Shown here piece by piece: positions 1-9,376 of a stretch of DNA of 64,000 nt. Made by a program: the position numbers and the translations under genes. The first letter of the stretch is position 1. The number at the start of each line of letters is the position of its first letter. The DNA lies in assembly GCA_963732595.1 (NCBI GenBank), contig CAVSZZ010000002.1, positions 682,001-746,000 of the forward strand, given 5' to 3'. The stretch is from JAFGXF01 sp963732595 (GTDB lineage Bacteria; Chloroflexota; Anaerolineae; Anaerolineales; Anaerolineaceae). A model generated the notes under the pieces. The model did no database searches, was not told the origin of the DNA, and was given only the letters and a program-made list of their open reading frames with translations.

Positions 1-384
1 ATCATCATTCGTTACCCAGAAGGACTCACGCTCGCCGACCTTAAGTGGCACACTTGGTCCCGGGACGGTGTTGGCGATGTCCTTTACCCCCATCAAGCGG
101 GCAGCGATCGCAATCGGATCTGACACAGGAACGGTGGTGTTTTCCAACAAAGCCAGGGTGGTAAAAGCCGATTCGCTTACAGGGCTCACATCGATCGTAC
201 CGGTGGATGCCGGGGAGAGTGTTTCAGTTCGTGGAGAGTTGGTGAACCCATCAAGAAAGTCCGATATCCGCGGATCATCCGCGTATTGGTATCCAATCAC
301 AATGGCCAAGCCGCCACAAATGCAACAAGCCGAAATAAGTATGAAGATGATAATAGCGATGGGAAGGGCTGTGGATTTTTGCAT
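1..384 (-). CDS. Membrane-anchored surface protein, peptidase-like N-terminus (partial, 3' end off window)
   Basis: The reading frame opens with ATG at 384 and runs off the left edge without a stop, giving 128 residues. GGAG lies five bases before the ATG. Residues 7-30 form one hydrophobic segment (ILISACCICGG), a membrane anchor or an atypical lipoprotein signal. A Ser/Thr-rich linker follows, then a segment ending in a motif like VGERESFWVTN. From memory, linkers of this type ('...VPLKVGE..SFWV.N') precede the catalytic part of large secreted peptidase-like proteins in Anaerolineae. The catalytic region is outside the window, so the peptidase link is inference. It is divergent from the chain-length gene at 502. 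Confidence 0.6.
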   Translation of the reverse strand, partial: MQKSTALPIAIIIFILISACCICGGLAIVIGYQYADDPRISDFLDGFTNSPRTETLSPASTGTIDVSPVSESAFTTLALLENTTVPVSDPIAIAARLMGVKDIANTVPGPSVPLKVGERESFWVTNDD

Positions 385-501
385 ATTTACTCCAATATGA
401 GAGTATAACATTTGTTGATAATGCCATCCATAACCTCCACCTCCGGGCCTTTCGTTTATAATTTAGACAAGAATAAACCCAATTCTCAACCCGGAGGATG
501 A

Positions 502-1128
502 ATGCCCCAAGAGTTTTCCCCAAAAAACGAGATATTGCATGTGCTCCGCTCGTGGTGGATGATCGTCATCTGCATGGTCCTCGGCGGGCTGGTTGGGTTT
601 GCATTCAACTATTTTCAACAACCCACCTACCAAGCCAAAGCAACGGTATTCACGGTTCTAGATTATCAAAAAATAAATGATGTCCGCCTTTCTGAATACG
701 ATGAGGATATGACCATCAATTCAGTTCAATCGGTCATGCTTTCAAACGATGTGATCGGGTCCCTGATCCTTAAAATAGCTGAGTTCGGGTATTCACTGGA
801 TTACCCAGCCTTCATGGACCATATGAGTATCCATAGGAAATTCACAGATTACGAATTATATTATCTGGATTCCGATCCCCAAGTGGCGCAGCTGGTTGTC
901 AATACCTGGGCTGACATCGGCGCTTATAAATATCAGGCACTGCAGGAATCTGGTAACCTTCCGGTATATATTGAAGTCATCCGAGGCAGTTACGCAGACC
1001 TGCCAACAGAGCCTGTCCAGCAGCATATGAACACGCATGTTCTGGCAGGCGCCATTCTGGGTTTGTTGTTGGGGGTAATCATTACTTCCAACCGGAAGGA
1101 ATCCACAGATGGAGCGAAGCTCAATTGA
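502..1128 (+). CDS. Wzz/YveK-type polysaccharide chain-length determinant protein
   Basis: The 208-residue protein has a membrane segment near residues 19-38 (WWMIVICMVLGGLVGFAF) and a second near 180-198 (HVLAGAILGLLLGVII). The region between them is extracytoplasmic, with the YQAKATVFT start typical of Wzz domains. This two-helix layout fits the polysaccharide co-polymerase family, which sets polymer length and, in Gram-positives, helps a tyrosine kinase. No kinase domain is fused and none is adjacent. ATG at 502 is preferred to ATG at 498 because GGAGG (493-497) then has a usable spacing and only this frame encodes the domain. It sits just upstream of the ligase/polymerase-like gene at 1149. 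Confidence 0.82.
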   Translation: MPQEFSPKNEILHVLRSWWMIVICMVLGGLVGFAFNYFQQPTYQAKATVFTVLDYQKINDVRLSEYDEDMTINSVQSVMLSNDVIGSLILKIAEFGYSLDYPAFMDHMSIHRKFTDYELYYLDSDPQVAQLVVNTWADIGAYKYQALQESGNLPVYIEVIRGSYADLPTEPVQQHMNTHVLAGAILGLLLGVIITSNRKESTDGAKLN

Positions 1129-1148
1129 GCGGATTTCCCGGATAATTA

Positions 1149-2675
1149 ATGAATCAAAAAGTTTTGTATTTATATAACTCATCGGTCGAGCTGCTCCTGG
1201 CGATTGCCTGGATGGGGTTGCCATTTACCAGCTTCCCAATTCTCGGCTGGTATACCAGCTCCCAGGCAGCTCCATTATCGGCCATCCCCATCGGTGTAAT
1301 ATTGGTCATCTGGTTACTACCACAAATCTTCCGGGGAATGCGACTTCCCATGGAGGTCGTACCATTATTGGGTTTCGTCCTGGTTGCCGTGGGTAGTTCC
1401 GCGGCCATACTCTTCAGTAACGTCGTCCCCATCGAAGGCCGTTCTTTTATGGGTCAATCTGGCCGGGCTTTATTCACCCTGTTCATTGGAGTATCCTTTT
1501 ACCTGGTCATCGCAGCCCGCCTGCAAAATGAGCGCGCGCTCAATAAAGCCCTGCAATTTATCAACATTGGCGGGGCAGTCATGCTGCTGTGGGGCTTAAT
1601 TCAAATCATCGTAATCACCAGGACAGGCGGTTATTTCCCTGCCTTTTTGGATCGGATCCGGACGTGGCTTGTCATACAGCCCTACGGTGTTCAGATCGGC
1701 AACCGTCTATCCGGGCTGGCTTATGAGCCATCCTGGTTTGCTCATCAATTGAATATGCTCTATTTACCAATCTGGATTTCAGCCACTTATCTTCGACAAT
1801 CTGCATTCCGATTTCGTATATTCCGCTTCTCATTCGAGAATGTATTATTGATATTCGGCCTTCTTGAATTCATCCTTTCCCGCCCAAGAGTCGGATTTGC
1901 CGCATTGCTACTCGTGATCGGCTATCTATTTATTAAGATTACGGTTTCAAAGAGCAAACAACTGAGCCAAACCATAATCAGCCGCCGGAGCCTGCCCATT
2001 TCAAATCAGAAAGTGAAAACAACCCTCCTTTCAGTCATTATCTGTGTCGGTTTTCTGGTTCTATTCATGGGGATTATTGTCGGCTTTGCTTATATTGGAT
2101 CAAGGGTCGACGAACGCCTTGAACTGCTGTTTACGCCGATACCGACAGATGAGTTATTAATCATCAAGGGCATGGATGAAAACGCGTTAATGTACATCGG
2201 GGCCCGTTTATCCTTTTTGGAACGGACGATTTATTGGATATTTGGTTGGCATGTATTTAACGATTACCCGATCCTGGGTGTCGGTTTGGGAAATACAGGT
2301 TTTTTTGCATATTCTCACCTGCCTGCGACAGGCTGGATGACGACTGAAATTCGGGATCTGGCGTACCGTCTTTTCTATATGATCAACACGAAGAGCTACT
2401 GGTTGAGGATCCTGGCAGAAACAGGAATCATCGGCTTTTCTTTCTTCATAGCTTGGATTATTGGATTGTGGCGATCTGCGAGTTACCTCGTCAGGTCCCA
2501 TCAAAAGGTATTTCTGCTCATTGGCATGGCCGCCCAATTTTCCTTGTTGGCTTTCGTTTTTGAGGGTTTCAGTCTGGACTCATTTGCATTGCCTTATTTA
2601 TGGGTTACAGCCGGATTATTATCCGCTGCCCGCATGGCAGCCAAACAAAAACCTCAGAATAGGGTGCTATCCTGA
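1149..2675 (+). CDS. O-antigen ligase/polymerase family membrane protein (Wzy_C-like)
   Basis: The 508-residue protein is strongly hydrophobic with roughly ten to twelve predicted membrane segments and one larger extracytoplasmic loop near residues 315-400, which carries the sequence GWHVFNDYPILGVGLGNTG. A loop of this kind (short hydrophobic lead, then 'P..G.G.GN') is characteristic of the Wzy_C/O-antigen ligase family, which joins or polymerises undecaprenyl-linked glycans on the outer face of the membrane. It starts 20 bases after the Wzz-like gene and is probably co-transcribed with it. Whether it polymerises or ligates cannot be decided from sequence alone. The last codons overlap a hairpin at 2649-2680. 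Confidence 0.8.
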   Translation: MNQKVLYLYNSSVELLLAIAWMGLPFTSFPILGWYTSSQAAPLSAIPIGVILVIWLLPQIFRGMRLPMEVVPLLGFVLVAVGSSAAILFSNVVPIEGRSFMGQSGRALFTLFIGVSFYLVIAARLQNERALNKALQFINIGGAVMLLWGLIQIIVITRTGGYFPAFLDRIRTWLVIQPYGVQIGNRLSGLAYEPSWFAHQLNMLYLPIWISATYLRQSAFRFRIFRFSFENVLLIFGLLEFILSRPRVGFAALLLVIGYLFIKITVSKSKQLSQTIISRRSLPISNQKVKTTLLSVIICVGFLVLFMGIIVGFAYIGSRVDERLELLFTPIPTDELLIIKGMDENALMYIGARLSFLERTIYWIFGWHVFNDYPILGVGLGNTGFFAYSHLPATGWMTTEIRDLAYRLFYMINTKSYWLRILAETGIIGFSFFIAWIIGLWRSASYLVRSHQKVFLLIGMAAQFSLLAFVFEGFSLDSFALPYLWVTAGLLSAARMAAKQKPQNRVLS

Positions 2676-2680
2676 GGTTT
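2649..2680 (-). terminator. Intrinsic terminator between convergent genes
   Basis: AAACCTCAG (2649-2657) pairs with CTGAGGTTT (2672-2680), with a second inner pairing ATAG/CTAT. Read leftward, the stem runs into TTTTTGTTT, so it best serves the leftward gene ending at 2700. Read rightward, the T-tract is weak. It overlaps the stop-proximal codons of the O-antigen ligase-like gene. Confidence 0.6.
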
Positions 2681-2699
2681 ACGATTCATCCAATTGATA

Positions 2700-3326
2700 T
2701 CATTTCACTTTAACATAGTTTAATAACAGTAAATTTGATTGACAGTCCTGGTATGTTGTAACCGGCACCGGAGCTGCCACTTGCTTCAATTCTGTATCCA
2801 GTAAATAGGCAGTCAATGAACCATCAGAAGTGAAAGGCGCGGAGGATATTTTGACCTCGTACCCGCCCGGTCCGTAAGCCTGGGCAGATCCAGTCACCCC
2901 GCTCTGGTTGATATAAGACCCATCAATAGACCCGGAAATGACCACTGTAAATCCACTTACCGGCTTGTTATCCGGTCCAAACACCTGGCCGGCGACTCCC
3001 GCCCAATTGCAACCATATTCCGGGTGGGTGAAGCTGCTGATGTAAGCCGGGGATCCATCCTGAACATAAACCTCATAACCTTGAGGTATGAAAGGGAAAA
3101 ACTGTTTATCTGGGATTAATACAACTGGAAAAGCATAAGAGTATTCCCCTTTGGCTTTATCCCCAGCATCAATCGCCACTACATCCTGGAGTAGATTAGT
3201 AACTCTTATTTCAGCGGATAATCTCTTATAGATTTCCGGGCTTGCGCCAATTAGACCAGCCAATAGTGAAACAATAATTATTGCCAGGATATGACTCTTT
3301 TTAATAATAGGGGCTTTTACTGGCAT
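2700..3326 (-). CDS. Membrane-anchored hypothetical protein with carboxypeptidase-regulatory-like fold
   Basis: The protein has 208 residues. An N-terminal helix (residues 9-27, SHILAIIIVSLLAGLIG) anchors it. The C-terminal half (about residue 110 onward) has the pattern CNWAGVAGQVFGPDNKPVSG, like the Ig-like 'carboxypeptidase regulatory' beta-sandwiches common in secreted proteins; no catalytic motif is visible. ATG at 3326 is chosen over the upstream ATG at 3353 because GGAG lies seven bases before it and the extra nine residues add nothing. It is the last gene of the leftward export/glycosyltransferase run, so a role at the cell surface is likely, but its function is unknown. Confidence 0.65.
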   Translation of the reverse strand: MPVKAPIIKKSHILAIIIVSLLAGLIGASPEIYKRLSAEIRVTNLLQDVVAIDAGDKAKGEYSYAFPVVLIPDKQFFPFIPQGYEVYVQDGSPAYISSFTHPEYGCNWAGVAGQVFGPDNKPVSGFTVVISGSIDGSYINQSGVTGSAQAYGPGGYEVKISSAPFTSDGSLTAYLLDTELKQVAAPVPVTTYQDCQSNLLLLNYVKVK

Positions 3327-3389
3327 AGGTTTTCTCCAATTAGACTTATGCAAGTTCTATACCAGTATAAATATTACGGGAAAATCCGG

Positions 3390-4292
3390 TCACGGTTTGG
3401 GGGAACCGATAAATTCCTGCTTAATAAATAGACTCAATCCAAGCTTGAGAGCCAATCTCAATCCAATCATAAAGTAGACCAACCAGTTAATAAGAAACAA
3501 CTGATGAGCAGCGAAATATTTACGGTAATAGATCCAATAGGAACGGTGCCATTCATAAATGGACCGACGCGGGTGTACCAGGGAACCACCCTGCCCACCA
3601 TAATGGATGATCTGTCCCAGTGGGACGTAATAAACTTGATAGCCTGCCTGGCGGGCGCGGAAACAGTAATCTGAATCCTCCTGATAGGCATAATACGCTT
3701 CGTCCAAATAACCAATTGAGTTTACAACCTCGCGGCGGATGACCATGCAGGCGCCAGAGACAGCTTCGCACGGGTGGACGACATGTTCATCCATGTAGGT
3801 CATGAGATAACCGGCCAGTTTGGGATTGTCTGGAAACAGCCGTGACAAACCACTCATATAACAGAAGGCATCCCATGGACCGGCCGCGCTTCTCCGGCAC
3901 TGCTTTTGTAGAGTCCCATCCCGGTTGAGAATCCTGGGTGTACAGATGCCCACATTTTGATGACTAGCCATGAATCCGATCAATGCATCCCAAACGCCCG
4001 GTTTGATTAAGGTGTCTGGATTCAACTGGACCAGGTACTGTCCCCTGGCTTTCTTCATGGCACGGTTCATTGCCTGGGTATAACTTATCGATGAATCCAT
4101 GATTTCCAGGACGACATCGGGGAAATCGCTTCGAATCATCACGACAGATCCGTCTGTCGAATGGTTATCCACCACAATCACTTCACTGCTGATCTGCGGG
4201 CTGTTTTCCAGAAGCGAGGACAGGCACTCCTTAAGAACGTCCCTGGAGTTGAAAGACACAATACAAAATGAGATCGAGGGATCATTTACCAT
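3390..4292 (-). CDS. Family 2 glycosyltransferase (rhamnosyltransferase-like)
   Basis: The 300-residue protein is a GT-A fold glycosyltransferase. The N-terminus has ISFCIVSFNSRDVLKECL, followed by VIVVDNHSTDGS, the LNPDTLI metal-binding region (DxD-like 'NPD') and the QEDSDYCFRARQAGY acceptor-side motif with the conserved ED. The C-terminal 40 residues are hydrophobic (FLINWLVYFMIGLRLALKLGL), a probable membrane attachment. Such proteins transfer rhamnose or similar sugars from nucleotide donors during polysaccharide assembly. The donor is not readable from sequence; rmlABCD at 20-23 kb makes dTDP-L-rhamnose plausible. No strong ribosome site precedes the ATG. Confidence 0.85.
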   Translation of the reverse strand: MVNDPSISFCIVSFNSRDVLKECLSSLLENSPQISSEVIVVDNHSTDGSVVMIRSDFPDVVLEIMDSSISYTQAMNRAMKKARGQYLVQLNPDTLIKPGVWDALIGFMASHQNVGICTPRILNRDGTLQKQCRRSAAGPWDAFCYMSGLSRLFPDNPKLAGYLMTYMDEHVVHPCEAVSGACMVIRREVVNSIGYLDEAYYAYQEDSDYCFRARQAGYQVYYVPLGQIIHYGGQGGSLVHPRRSIYEWHRSYWIYYRKYFAAHQLFLINWLVYFMIGLRLALKLGLSLFIKQEFIGSPKP

Positions 4293-4315
4293 TTTAATGT
4301 ATTCGGCTTGCTCGT

Positions 4316-4522
4316 TTATAGGGAATAAGAGGACTGATCATGCGTCTCAAGAATACCCATGCCTGCTTTAATACACGTGATCATGCCACGCTCCCGCAAT
4401 GAATAAAATGCCATTCTAATTAATGTCGGTGATTTCTCATACCCCTTTACATCGGTGATCATGCGATCCGCCGGCAATTTTACCTGCCCGGTGGTCGAAC
4501 CCTTTCCCTTTTTATTATTCAC
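4316..4522 (-). CDS. Small hypothetical protein (68 aa, GTG start)
   Basis: This candidate small gene starts with GTG at 4522, overlapping the stop of the upstream glycosyltransferase by eight bases, and ends at 4316. The product is basic, with a segment ERGMITCIKAGMGILE that could be an amphipathic or membrane-associated helix. I recognise no family. It could also be a C-terminal extension of the upstream glycosyltransferase if another frame error is present, or simply non-coding. Support is its translational coupling and the lack of other coding content between 4293 and 4515. Confidence 0.35.
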   Translation of the reverse strand: MNNKKGKGSTTGQVKLPADRMITDVKGYEKSPTLIRMAFYSLRERGMITCIKAGMGILETHDQSSYSL

Positions 4523-5598
4523 AAGGATGCCCTGTCCTGTCACCTTCTTCAATGATCGCGCGAAATTGTTTGGCACGAGCCCGAGGTGAATAGTGTTGCA
4601 GGACCTGGTCATATGCCGAACTTCCCACCGCCTGCCGCTTTGCATGGTCGCCCACTAATAAGGTTGAGAGCGTCCCGCCACTCACTCTCTGAAGACGCCA
4701 CGAAACCGCTCACACCCGGTTGAATGGCCGATATGAATGCGCTCGTTCCACTGGCAATGGTGGGAACACGCACCAGGGCTGCTTCCATCCATTTTATTTC
4801 TGATTTTGACTGTGCAAATGGATTATCGATTACCAGGGGGGCCAGATTGATGTCAAACCGCGATAGGTAAGCCGGCAACAACCTCCACGGCACATGCGGT
4901 AAATGGACGATCCGGGATTGATAATCAGCCCAGGATTTACTCAACTTGATGGGACCGATCAGCCAGAGTGTTGTTCCGGGATTATCATCAAGGACTTTCT
5001 GTAAGGTTGACTCGATCGTCTGAAAATCGAGGTTGTGGGTTGGCGTCCCGCTGGCGTATCCGAGCACAATTCCGCAGTCATCAGATCGAGGGCTTTCATA
5101 GGCATTTTTCGCCAGGGACAGCATTTCGACACTGAAACCATTTCCGTGGACGAACGTATCAACTCCCAGTTTTGAGGCCTGGTCCGCCAGGTATTGCGTG
5201 GACGTCATGATCGCATCGCAGGCTTCCATCGTCCGGCGGTGCCGTGCCATGTCATCCTGATACAATGCTGCTCTCACCGGGTCGGCGAAATCCGGGCTGT
5301 CAATGAATTGAAAAGCTTCACGGTCAAAAAGCAGATCATCTGTATCGTAGATTACTTTACCACCCCGGGCGTGAACCAAATCAATAACCATTTCAACGGT
5401 GGGATCACAGGCAGCCCGGTGGAGAATGAGTAAATCAGCACAACTCGCCTTAGATTGAAAGTCATTTAACATGACATGCGTTAGTTGTGTGTTCAACCCC
5501 AATAAGCAGCATTGCTCATAAAGGTGAAATGTCCGGTAACGACGTGTATCTCCTCTCACGCCGCTGGCTATGACAAGCCTGACATCTTGGCTATTCAT
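4515..5598 (-). CDS. Glycosyltransferase, GT4-like (apparent frameshift near 4660)
   Basis: The main frame runs 5598-4609 and encodes an unusual family 1/4-like glycosyltransferase: KVIYDTDDLLFD, then GYASGTPTHNLDF, WLIGP, and SEIKWMEAALVRVPTIAS, the donor-binding E..K..EA helix. In that frame the protein ends oddly (GRPCKAAGGGKFGI). In the next frame from 4660 the sequence continues as LLVGDHAKRQAVGSSAYDQV and HYSPRARAKQFRAII to a stop at 4515, exactly the C-terminal helix expected for the family. Deleting one T at the CTT near 4662 joins the two into about 360 residues. The span is 3n+1 bases, consistent with one extra base. It is either a recent mutation or a sequence error. Confidence 0.75.
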
Positions 5599-5625
5599 TG
5601 ACTTTTATGGCCATCCGGCAATTTG

Positions 5626-7404
5626 CTAGTACCATCCAAATTTGATGATACTCTCAATCCTTTCAGTAGGCTCTTGTTCCCAGCATTTTCGAACGACCGG
5701 AATCCTCCAGGCTCTTGATAATAGGGGATGATAATATGGATCACCCGATTTTATTATCTTTATAAATCTTTTGTATCCGAGTTTAATATCAGATCCGGGA
5801 TGATATTTCCCTCTTGTTTTCCCTTCATGATGAATTAAAACCACATCCGGATTATAGACAACTCGGTATCCCTTATTCCTTATTCTTAGACAGAGGTCAA
5901 CGTCCCCAAATACAAGCTCAAAAGCTTCATCGAATCCATTAACCTCTAAATAGACATCTCTTCTAACCAACATGCAAGCCCCGGTTACTGCCGAAAAATC
6001 CCGATACCATTCCATCGACCCGATGGGTGTATGACTTTTACCCGTACTCCCCATGAATAAATGGCTGGCGTGTCCTTCCAATCCTAAAACGATGCCAGCG
6101 TGCTGGATCTTTCCATTCGGGTATATCAGTTTTGCTCCCACAACACCAACACCTTCGAGGGACGCAAAAGTTACCAAACCGGTCAGCCAGTTGGCGGTTT
6201 TTACTTCAACATCGTTATTAAGGAATAATAAGTATTTCCCCTTGGATTCCCTCGCCCCAATATTACATGCCCTTGAATAATTGAATGGTTGTTCACTGGT
6301 TATGATTCGAATATTATCGAATTGCTTCCGGATATTACTAAAATAATCAAGCGTTCCTGGAGCGATGCTCTGATCATCAACAAGAATTATTTCATATTTA
6401 GTATTGTCCGGCGTATCATGTATGGATTCCAAACATCGTTTTAGAAGATCCAAATTGTCTTTTGTCGGGATAATGATCGAGACGAGCCCTTCATCCGGCT
6501 TGAATGATAGCGTGAGCGCCCCATCCGCTGATATATGAACCTGTGGCTCCTGTATACCAGCAGTTTCTATATATTTTTTAACATTGGCAGCATGATGATT
6601 AACGATAACCGGATCATCCCAGGTTGCATCTTTACAATGGGTTAACACCAGAGGTATATGAGTGATTTGCTTTGCTTGCCTGATGCTGCTTGAGATGAAT
6701 CCCCCATCGTTTTGTCGGATTAATGAAAGTGAACGGCTCCGGTTAAACGCGGCACATCTAAGCAGGTCTACTGAGACCCATAATTCAGGAGACCAACAAG
6801 GTTTTAAAAATGGTGCGTAAGTAAATGGTCCCTTGTAGATATCTTCGTCCCAGTAAAGTACGTCACATGAATGGTGAGAGATGTGCTCAACCAAGCGTTG
6901 ATCTTGTGTATCTCCCGGTTGGGTAATTACGATCCATTTTCCATGAATATCGGCAATCATTTCCTTGACCAACATTTCAGGTGTCGTCACGGAACCTGTG
7001 TCATACTTTTTTATTCTTCCGTCTTTTATCCGATTACTCAGTGTTTGGGTATCATCACCTGAAGTCTGCGGGTAACACAAAAAACATTCCCATCTGGGAT
7101 CTGATTGGTTAATAAGTGAACGAACTGTATTCTTAATCAGTTTTTCATGGCGATCAACAAATATAATGAAAGTAACAAGGGTTGCTTCATTCTGCTGATA
7201 ACTCACAGCTGCTTTATAGTGCGCTATCTGGAACGGCTTGAGGTGGATTCTCGGCCACCAAGATGAAGCTCGTGCCTCAAAACTCAAAATCGTCTTTTCA
7301 ACAAATAATCGAAAAAGCCATGACACAAATCCGAATAATCCAGTTAGCCCCCATTTCCGATAAGATCCCTCTATCTTTCGAATTAGCTTAAGCAATCGCT
7401 TCAT
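5626..7404 (-). CDS. Family 2 glycosyltransferase with degenerate N-terminal module
   Basis: The 592-residue protein contains a well-formed GT2 domain from about residue 305: VSIIIPTKDNLDLLKRCLES, IILVDDQS, LLFLNNDVEV (DxD-like), VTGACMLVRRDVY and VFGDVDLCLRIRNKGYRVV. Residues 70-230 resemble a second, degraded GT2 module (ATLVTFIIFVDRHEKLIKNTV, DVLYWDEDIY). This arrangement is common in 'O-antigen biosynthesis' glycosyltransferases that add sugars to a lipid-linked chain in the cytoplasm. The DVEV motif suggests a metal-dependent inverting enzyme. It lies directly downstream of the Wzm/Wzt exporter, so it probably works on the polymer they export. Confidence 0.85.
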   Translation of the reverse strand: MKRLLKLIRKIEGSYRKWGLTGLFGFVSWLFRLFVEKTILSFEARASSWWPRIHLKPFQIAHYKAAVSYQQNEATLVTFIIFVDRHEKLIKNTVRSLINQSDPRWECFLCYPQTSGDDTQTLSNRIKDGRIKKYDTGSVTTPEMLVKEMIADIHGKWIVITQPGDTQDQRLVEHISHHSCDVLYWDEDIYKGPFTYAPFLKPCWSPELWVSVDLLRCAAFNRSRSLSLIRQNDGGFISSSIRQAKQITHIPLVLTHCKDATWDDPVIVNHHAANVKKYIETAGIQEPQVHISADGALTLSFKPDEGLVSIIIPTKDNLDLLKRCLESIHDTPDNTKYEIILVDDQSIAPGTLDYFSNIRKQFDNIRIITSEQPFNYSRACNIGARESKGKYLLFLNNDVEVKTANWLTGLVTFASLEGVGVVGAKLIYPNGKIQHAGIVLGLEGHASHLFMGSTGKSHTPIGSMEWYRDFSAVTGACMLVRRDVYLEVNGFDEAFELVFGDVDLCLRIRNKGYRVVYNPDVVLIHHEGKTRGKYHPGSDIKLGYKRFIKIIKSGDPYYHPLLSRAWRIPVVRKCWEQEPTERIESIIKFGWY

Positions 7405-7471
7405 TTTATAATTCTATTACTTTAAATCCTGGTAAAGAGAAATTGGGATTAGTAATAATTGAACTGACACC

Positions 7472-8236
7472 CTATATATGTCCTTGACCCTCACGATACG
7501 AATTGATTACCTGGTTCACATCGCCGCTGGCCGTAATTCTGCCGTGGTTCAACCAGATCGCCCTCTGGCAAGTTTGCATTACCCGATTCATGTCATGAGC
7601 AACCAATAGAATAGTTGCTCCTTTGTCCCGATAGGCAGTAATTCGATCAATACATTTCTTTTGAAAGGCTTCATCTCCAACAGATAATATTTCATCAACG
7701 ATCAATATATCTGGTTGTGTGTCTGTTGCCAACGCAAATCCCAGACGCGCAGCCATACCTGTCGAGTAGGTCCGCAAGGGTGAATCAATAAAATCTTCCA
7801 GCTCCGAGAACTCAATAATCCTGGGGCACTTCTCGGCCATCTCGCGGCGAGAGAAACCAAGCATAGCCCCATTTAGGAAAATATTCTCTCTTCCGGTCAA
7901 TTCCTGGTGAAAGCCAGCTCCCAGCTCAAGAAGTGGTACAACCAGGCCTTTTACCCATACTCTGCCGGTGTTTGGTCTCAATACCCTTGCAACCAATTTC
8001 AGCAGGGTACTTTTACCAGCCCCATTCTGGCCAATGATCCCAAGCATCTCTCCCGCACCGACTGTCAAGTTGACATCTTGAAGAGCCAAGAATTCATGAT
8101 GACGCACCTTACCTTGAATCCAACGAATGGTATATTCCTTGAAAGTACCGATTCGCTCTTGGGGAATCCGGTAACACACCGAGACATTCTCCAACTGGAT
8201 AACCGTGTTCGAATCAGAGTGCACCTGTTCCATCAT
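7472..8236 (-). CDS. Polysaccharide export ABC transporter ATP-binding protein (Wzt/TagH-like)
   Basis: The 254-residue ATPase has Walker A GQNGAGKST (about residue 75), an LSGG-type signature in the variant form YSTGMAARLGFALA, Walker B ILIVDEILSVGD and the switch His in LLVAHD. The signature and the 'DE.LSVGD' Walker B are typical of the Wzt/TagH/RfbB subfamily that powers export of undecaprenyl-linked polysaccharides. It lacks the extra C-terminal carbohydrate-binding domain of E. coli O9a Wzt, so export need not depend on a recognised terminal cap. The start lies two bases after the stop of the permease gene at 8239, so the two are translated as a unit. Confidence 0.93.
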   Translation of the reverse strand: MMEQVHSDSNTVIQLENVSVCYRIPQERIGTFKEYTIRWIQGKVRHHEFLALQDVNLTVGAGEMLGIIGQNGAGKSTLLKLVARVLRPNTGRVWVKGLVVPLLELGAGFHQELTGRENIFLNGAMLGFSRREMAEKCPRIIEFSELEDFIDSPLRTYSTGMAARLGFALATDTQPDILIVDEILSVGDEAFQKKCIDRITAYRDKGATILLVAHDMNRVMQTCQRAIWLNHGRITASGDVNQVINSYREGQGHI

Positions 8237-8238
8237 AG

Positions 8239-9048
8239 CTATATCCGATAGGAGAATTCACTTGATTTCCGGGCGAAAATCACCCACCCAATAATCAAAA
8301 TGAGTGTTGAAAATAACATAGCCGGCCAAATTTCAACAAAATGTGGAAACCGTCCCTCATAAATACAAGCTCGAAATAGACGGACGAGATGATAGAGTGG
8401 GTTCAAACGAGTGATAAACCATGCAACATTTGTCGGTAGGATGCTTTCCGGATAAAAGATCGGGGTTAAATACATCCATGCCGCCAGTAAGATCTGGTAC
8501 ATCTCCATCACATCCGGAAAGTAGACGGCCATGGTGGACAATAAAAGGCCCAAGCCGAGGGCGAATTCGGTTAGAAAAAGGATGGGGATAGGAATAAAAA
8601 TGATCGAAGTGCGAATTGGAAGACCGATGACAAGCATAACCAGAATAAGTGGGGTCAGCGCAATAAGCAGGTTTACCACTCCCGTTATCATTGCCGCAAG
8701 AGCAAAGGATGTGCGCGGCAAATAAATACGATGCAGAAGCCCCCCACCCCACACGAGATTAACCATGGCCGCGGTCGTTGTCTGGGAGAAAAATTGCCAG
8801 ACAACCAGGCCGCTAAGAATGTAGGCTGGGTATCCCGATACATCTTTAAATACTTGGGAAAATGCGATGGAAAGAACAATCATCATTCCAAGCGGGTTCA
8901 GCATGGTCCATGCAATACCCAGTACACTGCGTTTATAACGAGTCGTTATATCTCGCTGGGCAAGAAGCGCGATCAGGTCGCGATAACGGAATACTTCTCG
9001 CAACTCATCAAGGGCAAAATTGCCACGCTTGGAACTGTCATAAATCAT
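8239..9048 (-). CDS. Polysaccharide export ABC-2 permease (Wzm/TagG-like)
   Basis: The 269-residue protein belongs to the ABC-2 permease family: a cytoplasmic lead (ELREVFRYRDLIALLAQRDI), the motif TRYKRSVLGIAWTMLNPLG and six predicted membrane segments, ending with WVIFARKSSEFSYRI. It forms the channel through which the Wzt-type ATPase exports lipid-linked glycan. The longest frame begins at 9147, but ATG at 9048 (MIYDSSKRGN) matches the usual family N-terminus and length, so I choose it; the upstream 33 residues look non-family. GGAG lies 14 bases before this ATG, a rather long spacing. Confidence 0.9.
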   Translation of the reverse strand: MIYDSSKRGNFALDELREVFRYRDLIALLAQRDITTRYKRSVLGIAWTMLNPLGMMIVLSIAFSQVFKDVSGYPAYILSGLVVWQFFSQTTTAAMVNLVWGGGLLHRIYLPRTSFALAAMITGVVNLLIALTPLILVMLVIGLPIRTSIIFIPIPILFLTEFALGLGLLLSTMAVYFPDVMEMYQILLAAWMYLTPIFYPESILPTNVAWFITRLNPLYHLVRLFRACIYEGRFPHFVEIWPAMLFSTLILIIGWVIFARKSSEFSYRI

Positions 9049-9376
9049 AAATAAAATTGATGCTCCAATACCTTCAAGACGGAAGTATACCTTGAAATCG
9101 AACTCCAACTCCCCGCTTTGATCAGGTGATACCCTTAGCAGGCACAATCAACCCAAGATAAGCCAATAGCTTTTTACGGTATACTTTATTTTTACAAAAG
9201 AAAACAGGTGTCATCGTTGAGATTATATCTGCTTCCACCCAGAAAAGATCATGATCCTGATTTTTCCAGACGCCTTACTAATTCGGATCGGCAGATCGTA
9301 GCTAAACCCACTCGAAATTATCGGATAAGAGTGCAAATTAAGAAAAATTATACCGGGTCTGTGAAGAACCCTCTGA
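9049..9376. other. Divergent intergenic region between wzm-like and rgpF-like genes
   Basis: This stretch separates two divergent transcription units and must hold promoters for both. An A/T-rich core at 9165-9200 includes TATACT (rightward) and TATACC (leftward) that could act as -10 elements, but I find no convincing -35 partners. No RNA gene or repeat was seen. Part of it (9049-9147) would be coding if the longer wzm start were used. Confidence 0.35.
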
